Part shown: in pieces, positions 18,551-22,970 of the stretch
Position numbering within the stretch: position 1 is the first letter of the stretch
Layout of the letters: every line of letters begins with the position of its first letter
Source of the DNA: a virus
Virus record (IMG/VR): IMGVR_UViG_3300027971_000234
Coordinates: 1 to 22,970 of that record
Reading direction: 5' to 3' (one strand)
DNA: 22,970 nucleotides
Position numbers and translations under genes: made by a program
The notes under the pieces: generated by a model
The model's database searches: none
What the model was told of the DNA's origin: nothing
Seen by the model: the letters and a program-made list of their open reading frames with translations, nothing else

Positions 18551-18703
18551 ATGGCTAAAAAGAAACAATCAATTGAAGATATCCTAGATAGTTTGAGAGA
18601 ACAGATCGATCTATTAGAGGATAAAATAAACGACATCCAAGATCAAAACGAAGAGGAAGATTTTGATTCGGAAGATGAAGACGAAGACGAGGACGAAGAA
18701 TAA
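18551..18703 (+). CDS. 50-aa acidic coiled-coil protein
   Basis: The ATG at 18551 follows AGGGGG by 9 bases. The product is MAKKKQSIEDILDSLREQID, then a short Asp/Gln/Asn helix and an Asp/Glu-only tail of ~15 residues. The first 35 residues have Ile/Leu heptads and should form a coiled coil. Similar short Lys-start, acid-tail proteins occur in other marine phages. It is the only plus-strand gene between terS and the right edge. The acidic tail could mimic DNA or bind a basic partner; function unknown. Confidence 0.6.
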   Translation: MAKKKQSIEDILDSLREQIDLLEDKINDIQDQNEEEDFDSEDEDEDEDEE

Positions 18704-18713
18704 GCAATTGGTG

Positions 18714-18731
18714 TGGGGCCTAAAAACCCCA
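18714..18731. terminator. Short GC hairpin between convergent genes
   Basis: TGGGG (18714-18718) pairs with CCCCA (18727-18731) around an 8-base loop, between the 50-aa gene (plus) and the muralytic gene's stop (minus, 18734). Position suits a two-way terminator, but no clear T-run follows on either strand. Confidence 0.35.
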
Positions 18732-18733
18732 TA

Positions 18734-19291
18734 CTAAAAGCCCATATTAGTTATTTCCTTATAAGTTTTTTTCAACAGTTGTGGGTATTCCGGATTAGTA
18801 GAATAGTTATATAATAGATAAAAATACCTATTTACATCATTAACTCTCATTTTAGATTGTAATTCACGTTCATTCCTAAATGATCTGTAAAAATCTTTAG
18901 TATTTAACAAATTCATATAATACTCTATAGATTGGCATTTAGATTGAAATTTAGCCACTCTAAACTTCGCATTTTGGTTACCTGCAGGTGTCATGCCAGT
19001 ATGTAAATTTTTAAACTGATATATGCCCATTAAATTGTTTCCCTCTTTAGCATATCTGCTGCGCCCATAATTAGACTCTAGCGCCGCCTGTGTGAGTAGT
19101 AATTTTCTAGGTATTCTTTCTTCTTTTTTATATCTTTTATCTAAATAGTCCGCGCATTTATTGACGGATTGTATAAATTCCTTGTTATTAGAGTAGCCAA
19201 AGGCGGGTTCTGAAAAAACTACAAAGAGAATAATAAACAACCAAAGAAGAGCTATTAATCCATACAGTACATAATGTTTTAAATTATTCAC
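18734..19291 (-). CDS. Bax-like glucosaminidase/endolysin with N-terminal signal or anchor
   Basis: I take the start as GTG at 19291, which has AGGAGG 5 bases upstream; a TTG at 19306 would lie before that site. The 185-aa product begins with a short basic stretch and a strong hydrophobic helix (YVLYGLIALLWLFIILFVV) ending in SEPAFGYS, a plausible cleavable signal or signal anchor. The catalytic domain shows IPRKLLLTQAALESNYGRSR and YAKEGNNLMGIYQF, the Bax/GH73 glucosaminidase pattern, with the Glu of ALESNYG as the likely acid. It would cut the glycan strands of peptidoglycan after export. The hydrophobic helix suggests export independent of the holin, or a tethered form released at lysis. 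It is the last gene of the right-hand minus-strand operon. Confidence 0.8.
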   Translation of the reverse strand: MNNLKHYVLYGLIALLWLFIILFVVFSEPAFGYSNNKEFIQSVNKCADYLDKRYKKEERIPRKLLLTQAALESNYGRSRYAKEGNNLMGIYQFKNLHTGMTPAGNQNAKFRVAKFQSKCQSIEYYMNLLNTKDFYRSFRNERELQSKMRVNDVNRYFYLLYNYSTNPEYPQLLKKTYKEITNMGF

Positions 19292-19319
19292 GTAGTCCTC
19301 CTGCAATGTTAGTTGATTG

Positions 19320-19910
19320 TTAGCTTATTCTGTTTCCTTTTGACAGATTTTCGCTGGCCCATAAGGGCTGTAAGTTTGTATAGTGAAAGCATTCTCGTTG
19401 TTCTGACGGTTTTGTCAAGTCAAAAGATGAACAAGGAATTATGTGGTCTATATGCCACTTTCCGTGGTTTTTCCAAGTCATTCTAGGTTTAAATAATTTT
19501 TCTAAATGTTTTTTAGCTGTAATTATATTATTAACACCAAGTAATTTTAATGTTTTACTTCTTTTTTTATCATTTTTTAATGCTAACCTTATTCGTGCCC
19601 TAATTGTTTTTCTTAATTTAAAATTAATATCTGTTTTTAATCTATCCCTTATGTATTTATTAAATTTATCTTTTCTCTTCATTCTTGCTTTTTTAGCCCA
19701 TTTCAAAATTTTTTCTTTATTTCTTGAACAATATAATTTTTGATAGTTTCTTTTTCTTTTATTAATTATTTTTTTATTTTTTTGATAATATTCTTTGGAT
19801 TTTTTAAGTATTCTTTCTTTATTTTTAATGTAATTTTTTTTACATCTTAATAATATTTTTTCTTTATTTTTAATATAATATTTTTTATCGTACTTTTTTT
19901 TGTATTTCAT
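19320..19910 (-). CDS. HNH endonuclease, probably free-standing homing type
   Basis: This 196-aa protein has an extraordinarily Lys-rich N-terminal ~85 residues with repeats of Tyr-x-x-Asn-Lys-Glu-Lys-Ile (KKYYIKNKEKIL, KNYIKNKERIL, KEYYQKNKKII), a DNA-binding stretch common in phage HNH enzymes. The catalytic part is HGKWHIDHIIPCSSFDL (H153, D155, H156) followed by NLQPLWASENLSKGNR (N179, N188, K191), an HNH with the usual NLxPLWxxENxxK close. It overlaps the 3' end of the exonuclease gene by 26 bases, as expected for an invader that settled between genes without harming them. Strand and spacing place it in the operon. Homing activity is inferred. Confidence 0.88.
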   Translation of the reverse strand: MKYKKKYDKKYYIKNKEKILLRCKKNYIKNKERILKKSKEYYQKNKKIINKRKRNYQKLYCSRNKEKILKWAKKARMKRKDKFNKYIRDRLKTDINFKLRKTIRARIRLALKNDKKRSKTLKLLGVNNIITAKKHLEKLFKPRMTWKNHGKWHIDHIIPCSSFDLTKPSEQRECFHYTNLQPLWASENLSKGNRIS

Positions 19911-20574
19911 AATACTGATCTACTCTTTCTAAAAATTCGTGCATGTATTTTTTAAGTTCTTCACCTTCTATAATAAACTCTTGATAATAACTATCCGGCG
20001 TCACCATCATAATAACTCCTTTTTGAATATCTGTTTGATAAACTGTGTTGTGCGCCATAGCATAACCTGCAAGTTGTAGACAATAATCCTCGATCCACTC
20101 TCGACGCTTCGGTTTATTTGATTGTTTAAAGTCAATAATACTGTCCTTTCCTTCGTGCACTGCGACCATATCTGTAGCTCCAGCGTATAGATCTGGATAA
20201 AATAGGGTAGCTTCTGTGGCGTAATATTCGCTGATTTTATCTTTCATTCCTTTCTCAAACACTGTTTGAGCCATCGAATGAGCATTCTTACCTACATCAG
20301 TTAAATCTAAATAACCTTGACCTGTTATGTAGTGCTCTAAAATAGTATGTAACGCCGTTCCACGATTCGCTGCAGTCGTAACTACTTTCTGCGCTTCGGT
20401 AGATCCGACACGTAACTTCCACGCATCAAGTGATTTTCTTTTTTCTTCAGGCATCGTAGCTGAAAGAATCGTAGTCACCGATGGTAATTTTGTTGTACCT
20501 ATCTCATAGTGTCGTTTATCATCTATTAATGATCTAATAGATTTAGGGTAAATAAATTTAGGATTATGTTTCAT
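19885..20574 (-). CDS. PD-(D/E)XK exonuclease (RecB/Cas4/MGME1-like)
   Basis: This 229-aa protein has the phage exonuclease layout: LPSVTTIL near the start, NRGTALHTILEHY (R71, H76), ATEATLFYPDLYAGATDMVA (E121, D135), DSIIDFKQS (D148, K150) and YCLQLAGYAMAHN (Q167). These are the R-G-x-x-x-H, E, D, D/E-x-K and Q-x-x-x-Y motifs of the RecB/Cas4 group. It probably degrades DNA ends, either host chromosome for nucleotides or its own ends in recombination. The ATG overlaps or follows closely a 92-aa nuclease gene upstream, and its 3' end overlaps the HNH gene. Confidence 0.85.
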   Translation of the reverse strand: MKHNPKFIYPKSIRSLIDDKRHYEIGTTKLPSVTTILSATMPEEKRKSLDAWKLRVGSTEAQKVVTTAANRGTALHTILEHYITGQGYLDLTDVGKNAHSMAQTVFEKGMKDKISEYYATEATLFYPDLYAGATDMVAVHEGKDSIIDFKQSNKPKRREWIEDYCLQLAGYAMAHNTVYQTDIQKGVIMMVTPDSYYQEFIIEGEELKKYMHEFLERVDQYYEIQKKVR

Positions 20575-20625
20575 ATAAATACTCTAATAACGTAAGATAA
20601 TATAATCATTCCAATAATAAAATTT

Positions 20626-20904
20626 CTAACTTCCTTCAGCGTAATATATTTTAATGCCCATCGATTTTTGCTTTTTCGATACAGAACGATTAATTGTATC
20701 TCCTCGTTTACAATTATAACTTTGGGTCTTACGACGAGATACGGACTTAACATCAAATAAACGGGCTTTACCTTTTTTGTCAACCACGACGATATCGAAC
20801 GGACATTGAGGATCCAATGATCTAGCAACATAATAACCTTTGTTTAAAAATTCTTTTGCAGCAATTAGTTCTGAACATACACCTTTTATTGATCTACTTA
20901 TCAT
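20626..20904 (-). CDS. Small PD-(D/E)XK endonuclease-like protein
   Basis: This 92-aa protein reads ISRSIKGVCSELIAAKEFLN, YVARSLDPQCPFDIVVVDKK and ARLFDVKSVSRRK. K-G-x-x-x-E-x-x-A-x-x-x-x-x-x-x-G-Y-x-V (E12), P-x-D-x-V-V-D (D37) and F-D-V-K-S (D51-x-K53) are the PDDEXK resolvase/endonuclease signature. This frame is preferred over an overlapping frame at 20571-20831 because only this one has a coherent fold. Its ATG shares one base with the stop of the 81-aa gene. It could be a Holliday junction resolvase or nicking enzyme. Confidence 0.75.
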   Translation of the reverse strand: MISRSIKGVCSELIAAKEFLNKGYYVARSLDPQCPFDIVVVDKKGKARLFDVKSVSRRKTQSYNCKRGDTINRSVSKKQKSMGIKIYYAEGS

Positions 20905-21149
20905 TAATGTAATGTCTTGTGATTAAAAGGTTCTATTGATTTAGATCTTTTCATAATAGTTACCATTATTTCTTCAAACTCACCTGGATGTTTAAACACC
21001 GTTTTATATAATCTCATAGCTTGTGCCATCATAGTAGATGCAACCATCTGTGGTTCATTAGTTCTTAATACGAGTTCAACCATCTTATCAAATAGTTCTC
21101 CGTAGATTATTTCAAGTTCTAGTTCTTTATTCTTTTTAGTTCTTTTCAT
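20904..21149 (-). CDS. 81-aa conserved helical protein, unknown function
   Basis: An all-helical protein: MKRTKKNKELELEIIYGELF, then VLRTNEPQMVASTMMAQAMR and LYKTVFKHPGEFEEIMVTIM. The P-Q-x-V-A-x-x-M-x-A-Q-A-x-x-L-Y-K pattern recalls a short hypothetical protein seen in other marine podoviruses near the exonuclease. It overlaps the 176-aa nuclease gene by 4 bases (ATGA) and the 92-aa gene by 1. Not further identified. Confidence 0.65.
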   Translation of the reverse strand: MKRTKKNKELELEIIYGELFDKMVELVLRTNEPQMVASTMMAQAMRLYKTVFKHPGEFEEIMVTIMKRSKSIEPFNHKTLH

Positions 21150-21676
21150 AATCCAATCTTTCTTACATCTTCTTCTGTATATAATGCATTTAATTCTTTA
21201 TTCTCTATTTCATACAAAGGTGCTTTAGTTTCAAATGAACTTCCGTCCGATCTAAATCTTGGCATTCCTTTATCAAAGAAAGAACACTTCTTAAAAAATT
21301 CTTCTTTCGGTAACCAACCACATATTTGAATGATTCGTTCGTTCTTTACAATACTATTAAATATATAAATGTCATTTGGAAAATTTTTTTGATAACCAAC
21401 AAAGTTGTGAACATAATTTGGTTTCATATAAACTGTTCGGCCCATAGTTTTAATATCAATCTTCTTACCATTAATAATAATATCCACTGTCCCCGCTTCG
21501 TTGTACTCGGGTAGTTTACCGTGGACGATATCATAGATTACTGCTTCACCAAGTATGCCCGTGTATTGCTGCTCTTTACTTCCATTAGCTCCAGCGCTTC
21601 TATTACCAAAATTTCTTTTGTTAACAGCATCCCAAGCAAACTTACAAAGATCTTCTTTCAACTTTATATTTAACAT
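21146..21676 (-). CDS. PD-(D/E)XK nuclease-like protein
   Basis: This 176-aa protein shows YTGILGEAVIYDIVHGKLPE (E44), AGTVDIIINGKKIDIKTMGR (D65, D74-x-K76) and a Tyr/Phe-rich C-terminal half. G-x-x-GE-x-x-x followed by G-x-x-D-I-x-x-N-G-x-x-I-D-I-K-T is the standard order for restriction endonuclease-like folds, with helix then strand-turn-strand. It could be a nuclease attacking host or competing phage DNA, or a recombination enzyme. Its ATG shares a base with the stop (TAATG) of the 45-aa upstream gene. It is the third nuclease of this operon. Confidence 0.7.
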   Translation of the reverse strand: MLNIKLKEDLCKFAWDAVNKRNFGNRSAGANGSKEQQYTGILGEAVIYDIVHGKLPEYNEAGTVDIIINGKKIDIKTMGRTVYMKPNYVHNFVGYQKNFPNDIYIFNSIVKNERIIQICGWLPKEEFFKKCSFFDKGMPRFRSDGSSFETKAPLYEIENKELNALYTEEDVRKIGL

Positions 21677-21813
21677 TACATACTTTCTTTACACTTTAAA
21701 ACCTTATCAACGAATTTAGTATTAACTAAAGTTTTTATTTTACTCTTTAATCTTTTATTTTCTTTCTTTAAACGATCTATTGTTTCGTCTAAATCATTCG
21801 GTCCACGTTTCAT
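21676..21813 (-). CDS. 45-aa coiled-coil mini-protein
   Basis: The ATG at 21813 overlaps the TGA of the 31-aa gene, and its TAA shares a base with the next ATG. It reads MKRGPNDLDETIDRLKKENK, then RLKSKIKTLVNTKFVDKVLK. A single charged helix with Leu/Ile spacing of a coiled coil; basic overall. Gapless coupling on both sides supports it as real. Function unknown. Confidence 0.55.
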   Translation of the reverse strand: MKRGPNDLDETIDRLKKENKRLKSKIKTLVNTKFVDKVLKCKESM

Positions 21814-21905
21814 TTTCTATTTAAGTACATTAAATAAACTATAATGCACATCACAACAATGGCTGTGATCTCTGCATACACTATATTTATAACTGTTTGA
21901 GTCAT
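21810..21905 (-). CDS. 31-aa single-TM microprotein
   Basis: The ATG at 21905 overlaps the previous stop (ATGA) and its own TGA overlaps the next ATG (ATGA). The sequence MTQTVINIVYAEITAIVVMC then IIVYLMYLNRK is one membrane helix with a basic C-terminal end, so C-in topology is likely. Such microproteins can modulate host membrane channels or lysis timing; no evidence here decides. Too short for family assignment. Confidence 0.5.
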   Translation of the reverse strand: MTQTVINIVYAEITAIVVMCIIVYLMYLNRK

Positions 21906-22078
21906 ATAGATAACTCCGCATTATCAATGTTCTCTAACATTTCCTCTTCTGTAAATGTTATCTCACCTTGTGATTTACATTCTTTACATTGGTATACTTC
22001 ACCATAGCAATCTCTACGATACCCATTACCTTTGCAATCATGACAAATAGTTTTATGCGTTTTGTTTTCCTTGTCCAT
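21902..22078 (-). CDS. 58-aa DnaJ-like zinc finger mini-protein
   Basis: The ATG at 22078 opens MDKENKTHKTICHDCKGNGY, then RRDCYGEVYQCKECKSQGE and an acidic helix. Two C-x-x-C-x-G-x-G-type knuckles (CHDCKGNG; CKECKSQG) with an extra Cys between resemble the DnaJ Cys-rich zinc-binding repeat, reduced to one pair. It would bind one zinc. Similar mini-proteins are common in phages; partner unknown. It overlaps the ribbon-helix-helix-like gene by 26 bases and the 31-aa gene by 4. Confidence 0.65.
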   Translation of the reverse strand: MDKENKTHKTICHDCKGNGYRRDCYGEVYQCKECKSQGEITFTEEEMLENIDNAELSI

Positions 22079-22229
22079 TTGTTTTTTCTCCTCTATTTTC
22101 TTTATAAAACTTTAAAAGTTTATCTACCATTTTAGATCGAGTTCTATTTGTTCTTTCTGCTTGTAATCCAAGTTCTTTCCAAGTTGTTATTGCAACAGAT
22201 AAAGACTTGTATTTAGACGGGTTTGCCAT
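22053..22229 (-). CDS. 58-aa ribbon-helix-helix-like protein
   Basis: The ATG at 22229 follows AGGAGAAGA by 3-6 bases. The product MANPSKYKSLSVAITTWKEL, GLQAERTNRTRSKMVDKLLK has the order strand (KSLSVAI), helix (TTWKELGLQAERT), turn (NRTR), helix (SKMVDKLLKFYKEN). This is the Arc/MetJ pattern with N-R-x-x-S-K-x-V-x-x-L-L. It may act as a dimeric DNA-binding regulator of the phage operons; symmetric sites such as the palindrome at 22505-22516 or the dyad at 10752-10767 are possible targets. Inference from pattern. Confidence 0.6.
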   Translation of the reverse strand: MANPSKYKSLSVAITTWKELGLQAERTNRTRSKMVDKLLKFYKENRGEKTNGQGKQNA

Positions 22230-22246
22230 TTTCTTCTCCTTTTATT

Positions 22247-22507
22247 TTAGTTTTTTTTTATGTAATACTCGTATACTGGTTTTTTAGTTTGATCTCCTGA
22301 TTCAACTTTTTTTTGATATAAGATAAAAGAATCATTCTTTTTTTCAAAATCTAAAAGATCATTAGAAAACTTTCTCATTTCATATTTATCTTTTGAATCT
22401 TCAGCAAAAAAACCTTTATAATATACCATTTTTTCACTTCTTTTAGCAGACGCAACCCATTTGTTTACTTGTTCAAACGTCATATTTTTTCTTTCTATTT
22501 GGTTCAT
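22247..22507 (-). CDS. 86-aa conserved phage protein, unknown function
   Basis: The product starts MNQIERKNMTFEQVNKWVAS, then KMVYYKGFFAEDSKDKYEMR, and ends PVYEYYIKKN. YY-x-G-x-x-A-x-D then a helix, L-Y-Q-K-x-x and a closing Y-E-Y-x-x-x-x resembles a small family I recall in alphaproteobacterial and marine phages, perhaps a winged-helix-like fold. The ATG overlaps the TGA of the 41-aa gene as ATGA. A perfect palindrome CATATTAATATG (22505-22516) covers the start codon. Function unknown. Confidence 0.6.
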   Translation of the reverse strand: MNQIERKNMTFEQVNKWVASAKRSEKMVYYKGFFAEDSKDKYEMRKFSNDLLDFEKKNDSFILYQKKVESGDQTKKPVYEYYIKKN

Positions 22508-22629
22508 ATTAATATGGGAAGATATACTAAAAAAACAAGTGTTGCAAGATAATTATATTTAAGGTATTGTGGATATCTCTTCTCACACCTTTTGTTTGCT
22601 CGTCCTAGTTTACTAGGGCGGGCATTCAT
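22504..22629 (-). CDS. 41-aa membrane mini-protein
   Basis: The ATG at 22629 shares a base with the stop of the 43-aa gene (TAATG), and its TGA overlaps the next ATG. The sequence is MNARPSKLGRANKRCEKRYP, then QYLKYNYLATLVFLVYLPIL: a basic N-terminal half and one C-terminal TM helix. A hairpin-like dyad at 22598-22623 falls inside the coding sequence. Coupling at both ends supports it. Function unknown. Confidence 0.5.
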   Translation of the reverse strand: MNARPSKLGRANKRCEKRYPQYLKYNYLATLVFLVYLPILI

Positions 22630-22760
22630 TATCTTCTCCCTTGACCGTTATATTCTTTTCTATCGTTACGTTTATTAGGGCTTTTTGAATGACGTCCTGG
22701 ACGTTTCTTATTTGATTGATTTATAAATTTACCATTACCTACGCTTACTTTACGTGCCAT
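22629..22760 (-). CDS. 43-aa very basic conserved mini-protein
   Basis: The product reads MARKVSVGNGKFINQSNKKR, then PGRHSKSPNKRNDRKEYNGQ. The G-K-F-I-x-x-SNKKRPGRHSKSPNKRNDRK-x-x-x-GQG pattern is one I recognise from many cyanophage-like and pelagiphage-like genomes; its function is not known to me, though it looks ribosomal-protein-like and would bind nucleic acid. TAATG joints link it to both neighbours. GGTTTAATGACC upstream is coding for the preceding gene. Confidence 0.65.
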   Translation of the reverse strand: MARKVSVGNGKFINQSNKKRPGRHSKSPNKRNDRKEYNGQGRR

Positions 22761-22970
22761 TATTTTATTTCGGTCATTAAACCTAATCTTTTACTATTTG
22801 TAATTGGAATATATTTGATAACTCCATTAATATATTGTTCTATTTCTTCACCACACAAAGCACATCTGTAAAAATCTTTATATAAAAATATCAAAGGTGA
22901 TAATAAATTGCAATAGGGACATATACCATGTTCTATTTTGGCATCTAATCTTAAAGCTTCTTTAATTTTT
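22760..22970 (-). CDS. Zinc-binding small protein, 5' end beyond window
   Basis: The visible 69 residues run off the right edge. They hold CPYCNLLSPLIFLYKDFYRC then ALCGEEIEQYINGVIKYIP: two C-x-x-C pairs ~16 residues apart make a zinc ribbon, followed by the E-Q-x-I-N-G-V-I-x-Y-x-P strand pair. I recall this same ribbon plus tail in pelagiphages as a hypothetical protein. The C-terminal end is basic and short. It shares a base with the next start (TAATG). Zn binding is inferred from spacing. Confidence 0.65.
   Translation of the reverse strand, partial: KIKEALRLDAKIEHGICPYCNLLSPLIFLYKDFYRCALCGEEIEQYINGVIKYIPITNSKRLGLMTEIK

Noticed and set aside
20571-20831. 86-aa minus-strand frame overlapping the 92-aa nuclease
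   Set aside because: It lies in another frame over most of the PD-(D/E)XK gene and lacks a ribosome site; the nuclease frame has all catalytic residues.
22598-22623. Hairpin GCTCGTCCTAG / CTAGGGCGGGC as a terminator or RNA element
   Set aside because: It falls inside the coding sequence of the 41-aa gene, has no T-run, and pairs worse on the transcribed (minus) strand.

Overview
The window looks like part of the genome of an uncultured marine tailed phage. It is strongly A+T-rich and densely packed, with many 30-180 residue genes that overlap by 1-30 bases. The virion genes combine a large terminase with an ~815-residue portal of the P22-like type, a phage GroES, a coiled-coil scaffold-like protein and a string of small basic DUF proteins. 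From memory this is the layout of metagenomic marine (uvMED / pelagiphage-like) podoviruses. The host is not identified; a low-GC marine bacterium such as SAR11 is only a guess. No rRNA, tRNA, CRISPR array, integrase or transposase was recognised.

Layout. (1) 9831 down to 1, minus strand: packaging, head and lysis module. In transcription order it holds TerL, an unknown 605-aa protein, portal, a DUF6496-like protein, a three-TM holin, an EF-hand-like protein, three small basic Cys/Lys/Arg-rich proteins, a 73-aa protein, GroES, a scaffold-like protein and an incomplete virion-associated protein; the major capsid is expected beyond the left edge. (2) 9832-10870: about 1 kb without genes, with A/T hairpins, a strong nested hairpin, repeated TTGGCGG motifs and a large imperfect stem; a candidate origin or control region. 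(3) 10871-12457, plus strand: an early-type block of tiny unknown genes around an ArdA antirestriction protein, punctuated by double-hairpin elements whose stems vary in sequence but not in architecture. (4) 12533-16968: an accessory segment bounded by two arrays of a hexamer repeat (ACAGGC/ACAAGC). Inside are a minus-strand run (a PD-(D/E)XK nuclease, many small unknown genes, a 316-aa unknown) and a 413-base divergent region with RNA-like structure leading into two small plus-strand genes. (5) 17007-17525, plus strand: small terminase subunit directly after the second array, far from TerL and on the opposite strand. (6) 17503-18703: two small minus-strand genes, a 490-base repeat-containing non-coding stretch and a 50-aa acidic protein. 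(7) 22970 down to 18734, minus strand: Zn-binding and basic mini-proteins, a ribbon-helix-helix-like protein, three PD-(D/E)XK nucleases, a free-standing HNH endonuclease and a signal-bearing muralytic enzyme.

Working together: the right-hand minus-strand genes look like DNA processing plus lysis, the central plus-strand block like host takeover and anti-restriction, and the left-hand genes build and fill the head. The observations most worth following are the structure-conserved double hairpins beside ardA, the paired hexamer arrays with a matching 12-mer inside terS, and the structured leader at 16183-16310. All functional calls come from reading motifs by eye; no database search was run.
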